DNA from: Nodosilinea sp. E11
GTDB taxonomy: Bacteria > Cyanobacteriota > Cyanobacteriia > Phormidesmidales > Phormidesmidaceae
Assembly: GCF_032813545.1 (NCBI RefSeq)
Contig: NZ_CP136520.1
Location: forward strand, 738,001 to 802,000
Direction: 5' to 3'
Length of the DNA: 64,000 nt
Shown: positions 51,514 to 58,714 of the stretch, one piece after another
Layout of the letters: each line of letters starts with the position of its first letter
Position numbering within the stretch: position 1 is the stretch's first letter
Notes under the pieces: generated by a model
Told to the model about the DNA's origin: nothing
The model's input: the letters and a program-made list of their open reading frames with translations, nothing else
Databases searched by the model: none
Made by a program: the position numbers and the translations under genes

Positions 51514-51605
51514 GGCTAAACGGGTGTAAACACAAAATAAACTTCTATACTAGAAAACCCTGAAACCATTGATTTCTCATACTCTTTTTGAAGGCAAGAA
51601 TTTTT

Positions 51606-51672
51606 AAAGTTGTATACTGCTCAGAGTTGAAGTAATTTTGGGCGATCTATTCTGAAAAATAAAGTTGTATAC
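51606..51672 (+). promoter_or_regulatory. Direct repeat pair AAAGTTGTATAC
   Basis: AAAGTTGTATAC occurs at 51606-51617 and 51661-51672, 55 bases apart, upstream of the M15-like gene. The even spacing suggests paired protein-binding sites, but there is no supporting regulator. The rest of 51514-51802 shows no gene. Confidence 0.3.
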
Positions 51673-51982
51673 CGTGGGGCAGGCAGCTGCCAGGATACAA
51701 GCAATAGACTCGATAAGCCATCTTAATCGTAAGTAAGACTCTTGGGGGGTGGCAAGAGAATCTTCGGTGTAGCCTCTGCTTGGCAGGAATAGTAGGTTTG
51801 ATATGCCAAGACCAACTCTGGGGAAATATTTGACGCTGGTGGAGTTCTGCACCTGTACCCAGACCTACCAGCGGTACGCAGATCAGATTGACCCGTTTCC
51901 TAAGAATCTGGATGAGACGATGCCAGCTCTAGAGGCGCTGTGTCAGCACCTTGTGGATCCAGTGATTGAAGCATTTGGGCGC

Positions 51983-52012
51983 GATTCTCCCTCGGAGAGG
52001 CTACGCCAACGC
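51983..52012 (+). repeat. Short dispersed repeat inside coding frame (1)
   Basis: GATTCTCCCTCGGAGAGG then CTACGCCAACGC. It contains a small hairpin (TCTCC/GGAGA). The GGCTACGCCAACGC end is typical of short repeats in filamentous cyanobacteria. It immediately precedes the in-frame TAG of the M15-like gene. Confidence 0.6.
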
Positions 52013-52165
52013 TTTTAGCTCACCTACGGCTTTTGCTCAATAGATCTGAAGCGGTGGCTGGCGAAGAAAGACCCGCTGACAAGGAAAAAGCACGGTATCG
52101 CTACCCCCAGTCTGGATCAGCACATGGCCCATGAGGTGAATCGGAATGGGCGGTACTACTGCGAT

Positions 52166-52189
52166 TCCCATAGGGATCGCTTCGCGAAT
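52166..52189 (+). repeat. Short dispersed repeat inside coding frame (2)
   Basis: A 24-base insertion starting TCCCATAGGGATCGC and ending TTCGCGAAT, with a TCCC/GGGA hairpin. Its length is a multiple of three and it adds eight residues to the M15-like frame without breaking it. Confidence 0.6.
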
Positions 52190-52544
52190 CGCCTGGGGGC
52201 CGCCTGTGATTTCCGTATTCTCGACCTGCCCAGTGATGAACTGGTGGCCTGGATTGTGACCCAGGGACTGCCGTTTGACTCCCTCTACTTCTATGGAGCA
52301 GATCGCCCTATCCACATCAGCTACGGCCCCCAACACAAGCGGGATATTTGGACATTTACCCCCAAGGGAACACCCATCCGGTATTCCGTAAACTCCGGTG
52401 CTTAAAGGGCCAACCCGACGATCGCCGTGCCCACACCCCCGATCGTCGCCCATTCAGCATGTTGATTCTGTTAACTCCTGCGGTTATGTTGCTGTCGCCG
52501 GATCTACCCTGGGAACTCTGAAAGGGTTATCCCGGAAGGCCAGC

Positions 52545-53852
52545 ATGTTTACGCAGAACCGAAAGTTTCGCATTGGCGGTTACCAGGCGGGGCAAAAACC
52601 AGACAACGTTAAGCATCACCAGGTGGGGCGATTTGAGAAAGAGCAGCTACCGGGTCGAGTTGATTTGCGCGGGCACATGACCGAGGTGGAGGAGCAGGTG
52701 GGCAACAGTTGCGTAGCCAATGCCTTTGTGGGGGCCTACGAGTATCTGGCCAAGCGCGACCTGGGCGATGCCGCCGACGTAAGTCGTCTATTTGTGTACT
52801 ACAACGCGCGATCGCAGACCGGCAGTCACAACGAAGACGGTGGCACCCAAATGTACTGTGCGATCGAAACCCTGATGCAGCACGGCGCCTGCTCCGAAGA
52901 CCTCTGGCCCAATGACGAAGAGCTGATCTTTACCGAGCCGGATACTGGCGCCTACGACCACGCCGCCAATTTCAAAATTATTGAAGCTGAGGCTATTGAT
53001 ACGGATCTAGACCTCTGGCGGCATACGCTGGCCGAAGGCTACCCGATCGCCTTTGCCCTCAACACCTTTGAGTCGTTTGACGAAGCCACCCGCAACAAAG
53101 GCCGAGTGCCCCAGCCCAAACGCTCTGACAATGTGCGCGAAACTCACGGCTGGCACGCCATGCTGTGCGTTGGCTACTCCGATAAAGACCGCTTTTTTAT
53201 TGTGCGCAACTCTTGGGGGTCAGAGTGGGGCGATCGCGGCTACTGCTATGTTCCCTACGACTACGTCATCCACGACGACTACAACGGTCACGATTCATGG
53301 ATTATAAAATCGCTCAGCGATCTCGACTTTAGTGCCGACGTTTGGGAAGACGACGAGTCCTTCTTCGCCGACGACTGCTCACTCTTGCTGTACGACTTTT
53401 ATATCCACACCGAAGACCCCGAGGGCTTTACAGAGGCGCTTGAGGCCCTCTGTCTAACCTACGTCGAAAGCGAAGACAACTACTACTTTGACTACGGGTA
53501 TGAGGAAGACGAAGGCAGCCCCTATTTGCTCAATATTCTCAACTTTGACCTTAGCGTTGAAGACGGCACCGAATTTGTCGCCGAGCTAGATGCCCTCTGC
53601 CAAGAATACGCCGCCGATGAATCCTACGGCTTCAGCTACGGCAGTAGCGAAAACGATGAGTCGGAAGAGGAAGAATCTGAAGACGAAGGGTACGAAGACG
53701 AGGAATCGGAGGAAGAGGAGTACGAAGACGAGGAATCAGAGGAAGATTGTGCTGAGGACGAAGAGGAATCTGAAGAAGCCGAAGAATCGGAAGGCGAAGA
53801 GTTTGAAGATGAGGAAGAGTATGAGGATGAAGACTACAGCGAGGAAGAATAG
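52545..53852 (+). CDS. Papain-like (C1A) cysteine protease with acidic tail
   Basis: About 435 residues. The catalytic domain (about 30-255) has the C1A triad: Cys in EEQVGNSCVANAF, His in THGWHAMLCVGY and Asn in IVRNSWGSEWGDRGY. There is no signal peptide or obvious pro-domain beyond about 30 residues. After the catalytic domain come two related Phe/Leu-rich acidic segments, then about 70 residues almost entirely Glu, Asp, Ser and Tyr (ESEEEEYEDEESEED and similar). I prefer ATG at 52545, preceded by GGAAGG, over the open frame extending to 52398. The substrate is unknown; the polyanionic tail could bind calcium or basic proteins. Confidence 0.82.
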   Translation: MFTQNRKFRIGGYQAGQKPDNVKHHQVGRFEKEQLPGRVDLRGHMTEVEEQVGNSCVANAFVGAYEYLAKRDLGDAADVSRLFVYYNARSQTGSHNEDGGTQMYCAIETLMQHGACSEDLWPNDEELIFTEPDTGAYDHAANFKIIEAEAIDTDLDLWRHTLAEGYPIAFALNTFESFDEATRNKGRVPQPKRSDNVRETHGWHAMLCVGYSDKDRFFIVRNSWGSEWGDRGYCYVPYDYVIHDDYNGHDSWIIKSLSDLDFSADVWEDDESFFADDCSLLLYDFYIHTEDPEGFTEALEALCLTYVESEDNYYFDYGYEEDEGSPYLLNILNFDLSVEDGTEFVAELDALCQEYAADESYGFSYGSSENDESEEEESEDEGYEDEESEEEEYEDEESEEDCAEDEEESEEAEESEGEEFEDEEEYEDEDYSEEE

Positions 53853-53964
53853 TTTGTCTAAATTCCGCGACGTTGCTGAAATGGTAGCCGTTCCTTAGCA
53901 AAAGGAGGGTGGGCTCGGTAGGTGCCTAATCCTGAATTCGCATTGAGAAACCCTGATTCAACGA

Positions 53965-54129
53965 TTAATCTGCTGCCTTCCGCCGCACCACTCGGTATCC
54001 GCGCGAATCTACCCCGTGATCAAGTAAGCACTGCTCCCAGCCGCGCCGGTCGAAAATGGCTTTCACATCCTCCAGTAGGTCCCACTTTTGCTCCTGCTGG
54101 CTGAGCTTGGCGAACTTGGCGTATGGGTG
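53965..54129 (-). pseudogene. C-terminal fragment of an unrecognised protein
   Basis: About 54 coherent codons without a start: HPYAKFAKLSQQEQKW, then DVKAIFDRRGWEQCL and RGYRVVRRKAAD before TAA at 53965. It overlaps, in a different frame, the end of the truncated HEPN gene. It looks like the 3' end of a gene joined to hepT by a deletion. I do not recognise the family. Confidence 0.5.
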
Positions 54130-54365
54130 AGCCGGTTACGCATTCTGATAATTTGGGGCCAGGGGATCTGCGGAATGGTGGCTTGGCGTTCTTTGGTGAT
54201 CTTAGCGGCAGCTTCGCCAACGATTTCAATGGCTTTCACTACCGCTAGTAATAGCATGGCATCAGCATCAAGGGAGACATTGCTTTTGCCTTCCATGAAG
54301 GTTAGCGCTTGTTTCGCGGCGTCGAGCATGTGCCTAAGCCGAATATCGTCATTGAGCGCTGTCAT
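54063..54365 (-). pseudogene. hepT: HepT-like HEPN (DUF86) gene, 3' end replaced
   Basis: 100 codons. Residues 1-80 follow HepT well (DIRLRHMLDAAKQAL, AVVKAIEIVGEAAAKIT) and reach the RNase motif RMRNRLTH, where the family normally continues AYF-D. Instead the frame runs into TPSSPSSASRSKS and stops, while another frame reads as an unrelated fragment (53965-54129). The junction falls on the active-site motif, removing the conserved Tyr. It overlaps its antitoxin partner by 17 bases. It is likely inactive. Confidence 0.75.
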
Positions 54366-54648
54366 ACTGCACCACGGCGGTCTGGAGAACCTGCTCTCTA
54401 AAATATTGACTGAGGTCTTTTGGGGTGCGCAGGTCGGCTTTGCGATGAATGATTTCGGACAGCTCTAGCTCAATGCCTGCTAGGCGAATAAGGCCAGGGA
54501 TATGGTTCGGATCAAACTCAACTAAGAAATCGACAGCTCTCTCTGGCTGAAAATCCTTCCGGAGCACAGAACCAAATACCGATAGCTTACGAATATGGTG
54601 GTGTTGACAAAAGCGCCTGATGGCCATTTGGGGAAGTTCGATTTGCAT
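54349..54648 (-). CDS. mntA: MntA-like nucleotidyltransferase, altered active site
   Basis: A 99-residue minimal nucleotidyltransferase, antitoxin partner of HepT. The motif GSVLRKDF is followed ten residues after GS by AVD where the family has DxD, so the first metal-binding Asp is Ala. MntA normally neutralises HepT by AMPylating it; this copy is probably catalytically impaired, matching its damaged HepT partner. It starts seven bases after the end of the dndD remnant, in the same operon direction. Confidence 0.75.
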   Translation of the reverse strand: MQIELPQMAIRRFCQHHHIRKLSVFGSVLRKDFQPERAVDFLVEFDPNHIPGLIRLAGIELELSEIIHRKADLRTPKDLSQYFREQVLQTAVVQYDSAQ

Positions 54649-54655
54649 GACTGAG

Positions 54656-55331
54656 CTACCAAAAATAGCCTGGTGCTATCGAAGTCTGTCTTTGCTTTGG
54701 ATCGTACTCCAAAGTATAGTCGCGCGCGATCGCCCCTGCCCCCGTAACCGCTCTACTTCTTCGGCGCGAATCTCGGTGTCGGTGGAAAGCAGGATGACCT
54801 GGTGGCTAGCTTAGGAAAGATCAGATCGCCGTTGTGGTCGTAGAGGCTGAGGCGAAGGGTGTCGGTGTCGATCTGCACTCGGTGGACGAAGTCGGGTTTG
54901 CGGAGTAGGTAGAGGAAGTGTTTGGTGACGAGGTCTTCGAGGTGGTTGAGTTTGTGGAGTTTGAGTTTTTGTTTAAAGATGGCCAGTGTTTGTTTTACTT
55001 TGGCGGCGGACTGGAGTAGGTGATCGGTGTTTTTGAGGTCGATGGCGAGTTGGCTGTAGGTGGCTAGGTCTTTTTTGGTGCGATCGATCGCCTGGTTGAT
55101 TTGGTTGAGAAAGTCGGCGTAGGCGAGGGTGCCCCGGTTGGAGCATTGGGCGCGTTGACCGTAGAGGACGAGGCGCAGGGCATCCATGAGGGTGGTTTTG
55201 CCGCCGCCGTTGAGCCCGCCGATGAGGATGATGGGGCGGTGGGCATTGCCTACGGTGTGGGGTCGCAGGTTGAGCCGGTGCCGCCCGCCGTAGGGGCCGA
55301 AGTTTTGCAGGGTGAGATCGAGGAAAATCAT
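54656..55331 (-). pseudogene. dndD: dndD remnant (DNA phosphorothioation ATPase)
   Basis: The N-terminus is a clear DndD start: FLDLTLQNFGPYGGRHRLNL and Walker A GGLNGGGKTTLMDALRL, then CSNRGTLAYADFL. After about 85 residues it jumps to the late part (VTKHFLYLLRKPDFVHRVQI), so several hundred codons of coiled coil are missing. Near 54805 a second deletion removes the ABC signature and Walker B and shifts frame; SHQVILLSTDTE continues in another frame. Near 54735, in a G-rich run, the frame shifts again to reach the family C-terminus YTLEYDPKQRQTSIAPGYFW and TAG at 54656. The intact start overlaps the HEPN stop (ATGA). It is non-functional. Confidence 0.85.
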
Positions 55332-55726
55332 AGGGTTTGTAAGTACTCCCTCACTTGGCGCACAAAATTTTCAGCCTGCACATAGCACTCATTGGCTGCT
55401 TCTATAGAAGACTCGATCAGATCGGCATAGTCGGCCTCTAGTCGCTGCTCAAAGGTATGATGCAGCCACATAGACATTTCTTTGCTAAAAATTCCTGTCT
55501 TGACAAACTCACGATCAAATAAAGAAATTGCCCCTTTGTGCTTTGACGTGCCAAGCTGTCGTGTGACGAGCAGTGCCAAGACAGCATAAAACATGGCGTA
55601 GTAGCAACGATTGATGGAGTCAGAATAAAGGTCTTGCTCAAACAAAAGCTGCCCAGCGTCTAGGGCATTTTGAGCCTGCTGAAGTCGCGCTTTAACCAGA
55701 GCACCAATATCGTCTGACTGGCTCAT
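55328..55726 (-). CDS. HEPN-domain protein, partner of adjacent nucleotidyltransferase
   Basis: A 132-residue helical HEPN protein with NRCYYAMFYAVLALL, KHKGAISLFDREFVKTG and FEQRLEADYADL. It overlaps the upstream nucleotidyltransferase gene by four bases (ATGA) and the downstream dndD remnant by four bases. Such pairs act as toxin-antitoxin or defence modules, HEPN being the candidate RNase, but this subtype lacks an obvious RxxxxH motif, so toxicity is uncertain. Confidence 0.82.
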   Translation of the reverse strand: MSQSDDIGALVKARLQQAQNALDAGQLLFEQDLYSDSINRCYYAMFYAVLALLVTRQLGTSKHKGAISLFDREFVKTGIFSKEMSMWLHHTFEQRLEADYADLIESSIEAANECYVQAENFVRQVREYLQTL

Positions 55727-56043
55727 GCAGCAATACCTTCTGCGAGGATGTTGTGAACGAGAGGGCTGGCTGTATAAGGGCTGGCCTCAAACTGCTGGCG
55801 GGAATATTTGACTGTGGTAATAACCACGTCATGGTAAAAGCCAACTTCCCACGCTATATCGCTAATGGCTTTCCAAATGGTGCGGTCTAATTTATCTACA
55901 ACGACACAAATATCAAAGTCTGAATCGGGCTGGGCGCTGCCTTTGGCCCGTGAGCCAAACGCCCAAATGCTGGCATGGGGAAATTGGGCACGGATTTTGC
56001 TGGCAAATTCTGTCAAAATCTTTTGGTCGTGTGCTGACAGCAT
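55723..56043 (-). CDS. Minimal nucleotidyltransferase, intact active site
   Basis: A 106-residue MNT-type nucleotidyltransferase. The motif FGSRAKGSAQPDSDFDICVV has the full GS-x10-DxD, so it should be catalytically competent, unlike the copy at 54349. It pairs with the overlapping HEPN gene. The pair sits between the dndC and dndD remnants in the same direction, suggesting it was part of the original dnd operon. Confidence 0.85.
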   Translation of the reverse strand: MLSAHDQKILTEFASKIRAQFPHASIWAFGSRAKGSAQPDSDFDICVVVDKLDRTIWKAISDIAWEVGFYHDVVITTVKYSRQQFEASPYTASPLVHNILAEGIAA

Positions 56044-56123
56044 AATATGTTGCAGAGATTGACCCGCAGCCTTTTAAGAATGACTCAATTGTACCTGGGG
56101 AACCCTTACCACCTTTACCGCCT

Positions 56124-56490
56124 CTACTCTTCTTCGCTTGAAGGGGGTACTTGACCGTATTTGAGAGTGGCCCAGGCGGTTTGAAAGGTCTCGACATCGC
56201 CGGTTTCTTCGGCGATTTTGAGGTCGCGAATGGTTTCGGCTCGCTGGATAGCAGGGACTTTGGCGAGGGCGCTGGTTTCAAAGCAGGCTTGTAGGGCTTT
56301 GTAGATGCCGGTGCGGCGGCTCATGGTTTGGTATTTGCGCTCGGTGTCGAGGAGTTTGGCGACGAGTTCGAGATACATGGGGTCGTTGTCGCAGAGGGTG
56401 ATGAGAATGGCCCACTCGTCGGGGCCGAGGGTGGTGGTGTCGGCGTTAGGGCGGGGATCGTGGATTTTTTGGCTGGTGATTTTGTGATAA
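56124..56490 (-). pseudogene. dndC: dndC remnant (C-terminal fragment)
   Basis: About 120 codons readable from near 56490 to TAG at 56124, without a proper start: TLGPDEWAILITLCDNDPMY, then ELVAKLLDTERKYQTMSRR and YKALQACFETSALAK. This resembles the C-terminal helical region of DndC, the PAPS-reductase-like enzyme of DNA phosphorothioation. The catalytic ATP-pyrophosphatase and Fe-S domains are missing; an unrelated complete gene (56501-56824) occupies the upstream position. The family call is from recall and is less certain than dndD. Confidence 0.6.
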
Positions 56491-56500
56491 ATTACTGCTG

Positions 56501-56824
56501 CTACTCTCTGGGCAGATACTTTACCAACGCTTTCATCACCTCATGGGGCTGGAACTGCAACGGCCTGTCAGCATTAGGGGCGCTGAGAAAGTCTGTCCAC
56601 TCAAAGATTTTGGCAAAGCCGAGCTGGTGGAGGGCAACGACGATGGAGCTTACCGACTGCTTGCTGCCAATGACGAGGATTTTGACGGGTTCGCGATCGG
56701 GGTGGGGGTAACTGTGGAGCTTGAGGGTGAGTTCGAGGTGAACCGGCCCGGAAGATTCGGGGTTGAGAATGCGGGCACTGTAGCGGGCGGAGGGGGATTG
56801 GTCTTGCATAATCTTGTCAACCAT
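56501..56824 (-). CDS. Conserved cyanobacterial hypothetical protein
   Basis: A 107-residue protein with SARYSARILNPESSGPVHLE and EPVKILVIGSKQSVSSIVVA. I recall similar small proteins as common and often repeated in cyanobacterial genomes, with no known function. No membrane segment. It abuts the dndC remnant, so its arrival may have accompanied loss of the dndC 5' part. Confidence 0.6.
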   Translation of the reverse strand: MVDKIMQDQSPSARYSARILNPESSGPVHLELTLKLHSYPHPDREPVKILVIGSKQSVSSIVVALHQLGFAKIFEWTDFLSAPNADRPLQFQPHEVMKALVKYLPRE

Positions 56825-56916
56825 TAGGACGTTGCGAGGTAATTTACCCTGCCTGAAGGTTGACTGTCAACCACTAGGATGTGTCTGGATGGGTAAAACT
56901 CTGAAACCATGAACGC

Positions 56917-57144
56917 ATGGGAAAAGCAGGCAAAGCGCTCAAGCAGGTTTTAGAGGATTACAGCATCAGCCAGTTTGCGCTGGCGGTGGCTATGGATGTG
57001 GAACGCAACAACGTCTATCGATGGGTCAACGAAAAGCGCGATCCAACGGCTGAAACAGTTTTGGAAATCGTCAGAGCCCTGAAAGCACTTAATCCTGATG
57101 CGGCGAAAAAGTTTGGAGAGTTATACATAGAGAATGAATACTAG
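56917..57144 (+). CDS. XRE-family helix-turn-helix protein
   Basis: A 75-residue protein with a Cro/CI-type HTH (about 10-65): ISQFALAVAMDVERNNVYRW and DPTAETVLEIVRAL. It is a likely small transcription regulator or antitoxin-like protein. It is convergent with the HNH nuclease gene: the bases CTAG at 57141-57144 contain both stop codons. It may regulate the neighbouring defence operon (inference). Confidence 0.85.
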   Translation: MGKAGKALKQVLEDYSISQFALAVAMDVERNNVYRWVNEKRDPTAETVLEIVRALKALNPDAAKKFGELYIENEY

Positions 57145-58115
57145 CTAGCTATCTTCCATTCAGTTCTATGCCAAGCTAAAGCATTCAAATCAGGAAAGAA
57201 TTCCTCATCGTGGGGCAAAAGTATCTCCTGATTATGATATTCCTGAATGAAGCGCAAGTCGGAGGGTGCATCTTCGTCAAGCCACCCTTGCTTGATTAAA
57301 ATTCGGTAATCACTATCAATGCCGAACCAACCATGATCAAATGCCCAATGATGGTTTTTACATAGTGAAATTCCATTTGAATAGTTGTCATCTTTGAATT
57401 TTGCAAATGGCTTAATGTGTGCACCGCCTACAATATTACTTTCATCGCCAGCAACAATTCTTAGCTGACAAAATGAACATCTATAGTTGTATAGATTGAC
57501 TACATTTCTTCTAAAAGTTGTGTCGCGAACAGCCTCGAAAATTACATCTGACTTAGCTATATCTAAATCGCTTACTAGGGGTAGTTCGTAATTCTTTTCC
57601 AAGCCCGAGTATGTGAAATTCTTAAACGGGTTGACACCCATCAATTTTTCGACCTTAGAGAGTTGGCTAGAAAACCAGGCATCTACCAAAGCTGAAATCA
57701 ATGCATTTCTAGAGATAGATGATTGAAGATAGTTGAATAATTCTTCATCAAGATAAGCATATTCAACATTTTCTCGAAGCAGGTTGATTCGGTTAAGCCT
57801 ACTACCAGACTCAAGAACAACTTCTCTTCCTGATTTAGGGAATAAATGCCAAAAAGGATCGCTTGAGCGACTCATGAAAAAGAATGGCTGTGCCAGATCT
57901 GCTTGATAATGCGAAGGGCTTAACTGACTTCTGTATTTTACAAATATTGATATTAAGGATGGCGTTAGATAAATTCTATTTTCCTGAATATAATTTCTTT
58001 CTATTAGCTCAAAAACAGTCAAAAGAAGCAAGGGTTGATAAGGAGTCAACCCCTTACTGGCGTTTACCCTCAAGGATTTAATTCGGCGAATATAGTAATT
58101 CAGGTCTTTAGCCAC
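57141..58115 (-). CDS. Sulfur-binding-domain-like HNH endonuclease (type IV restriction type)
   Basis: 324 residues. The N-terminal half (about 15-160) has GLTPYQPLLLLTVFELIERN, then QPFFFMSRSSDPFWHLFP and AYLDEELFNYL, the pattern I associate with the phosphorothioate-binding SBD of ScoMcrA-type enzymes. The C-terminal half (about 200-300) is an HNH_2 nuclease with CSFCQLRIVAGD, NIVGGAHIKPFAKFKDDNY and CKNHHWAFDHGWFGID; the zinc Cys and catalytic His are present. It probably cuts DNA carrying phosphorothioate or another backbone mark. It is the last gene of a three-gene operon and AT-richer than housekeeping genes nearby. Confidence 0.75.
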   Translation of the reverse strand: MAKDLNYYIRRIKSLRVNASKGLTPYQPLLLLTVFELIERNYIQENRIYLTPSLISIFVKYRSQLSPSHYQADLAQPFFFMSRSSDPFWHLFPKSGREVVLESGSRLNRINLLRENVEYAYLDEELFNYLQSSISRNALISALVDAWFSSQLSKVEKLMGVNPFKNFTYSGLEKNYELPLVSDLDIAKSDVIFEAVRDTTFRRNVVNLYNYRCSFCQLRIVAGDESNIVGGAHIKPFAKFKDDNYSNGISLCKNHHWAFDHGWFGIDSDYRILIKQGWLDEDAPSDLRFIQEYHNQEILLPHDEEFFPDLNALAWHRTEWKIAS

Positions 58116-58130
58116 TAGCCATGAAATCTC

Positions 58131-58697
58131 CTAGATAATGCCTTTGAGTTGCAGTGAAGCTTTGATTTTCTCTAGAGCAATCATAGGCTTCCTAAATTCT
58201 TGAGTCTTTGAGATTGCCTCGATTTCATCTAGTCTACCAGGGAACCACCAGCCAACTAAGACAGACAACAGACTTTTTCTCGTTTCTTTAGTACACAAGA
58301 AATCGAATAGATTCTCGTCAAGGTACGCAAAATTTACTGCTCGTTTTACTTCAGAGAGTGTCCTCAGTTTCACCTTTGAAGAAACTACTTTTTCATGTCC
58401 TGAATTTGGCATTAGATGCCAGAACTTCCCACTTCTCATATGAAAGTATGGGCGAGATATATCAGGATTGTGAGACTCTGAACCTAGATAACTCCAATAC
58501 TTTAAGAATCTCTGGTTTAGGAACTGCGTAAGGTAAATCTCATTTTCATTGATCTCTTGGTTGCCAATCATTTCAATAATAGCAAGCAGCAAAATGGGTT
58601 TATGTGGCGCAACCCCATGCACACGATCTACCCGTATCGTCTGAAACTTCCGAGAATAGTAGTAGAGAGCCTTAAGCTTTTCAGGAGGCAAGGGCAA
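58131..58697 (-). CDS. Stand-alone sulfur-binding-domain-like protein
   Basis: 188 residues with the same domain as the N-terminus of the adjacent HNH enzyme: HGVAPHKPILLLAIIEMIGN, then DISRPYFHMRSGKFWHLMP and AYLDENLFDFLCTKETR. There is no nuclease domain. It may be a DNA-mark sensor subunit acting with the HNH enzyme. The start is a TTG at 58697; no in-frame ATG gives the full domain. It lies 15 bases upstream of the HNH gene and 17 bases after the dnd-associated gene. Confidence 0.65.
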   Translation of the reverse strand: MPLPPEKLKALYYYSRKFQTIRVDRVHGVAPHKPILLLAIIEMIGNQEINENEIYLTQFLNQRFLKYWSYLGSESHNPDISRPYFHMRSGKFWHLMPNSGHEKVVSSKVKLRTLSEVKRAVNFAYLDENLFDFLCTKETRKSLLSVLVGWWFPGRLDEIEAISKTQEFRKPMIALEKIKASLQLKGII

Positions 58698-58714
58698 AAA
58701 TGATGCTGAGGGAA

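Larger units (their letters stand above)
51803..52405 (+). pseudogene. M15-peptidase-like gene broken by TAG and short repeat insertions
   Basis: One frame from ATG 51803 to TAA 52403, interrupted only by TAG at 52016-52018, where Gln is expected in RF[stop]LTYGFCSIDLKRW. The later part has SLDQHMAHEVN, RLGAACDFRI and YFYGADRPIHISYG. This His/Asp/His spacing resembles M15A-type zinc peptidase folds; that assignment is tentative. Two dispersed elements sit in frame: one before the TAG (51983-52012) and a 24-base one at 52166-52189 that adds eight residues between YYCD and RLGAACDF. The gene is probably inactive. Confidence 0.65.

Noticed and set aside
51604..51852. 82-codon minus-strand frame upstream of the M15-like gene
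   Set aside because: It overlaps the start of that gene and the direct repeats, and lacks family features.
53590..53901. Open frames on both strands overlapping the acidic tail of the papain-like protease
   Set aside because: They are by-products of the GAA/GAG-rich repeat; the Arg/Lys-rich and Leu/Pro-rich translations are low complexity.
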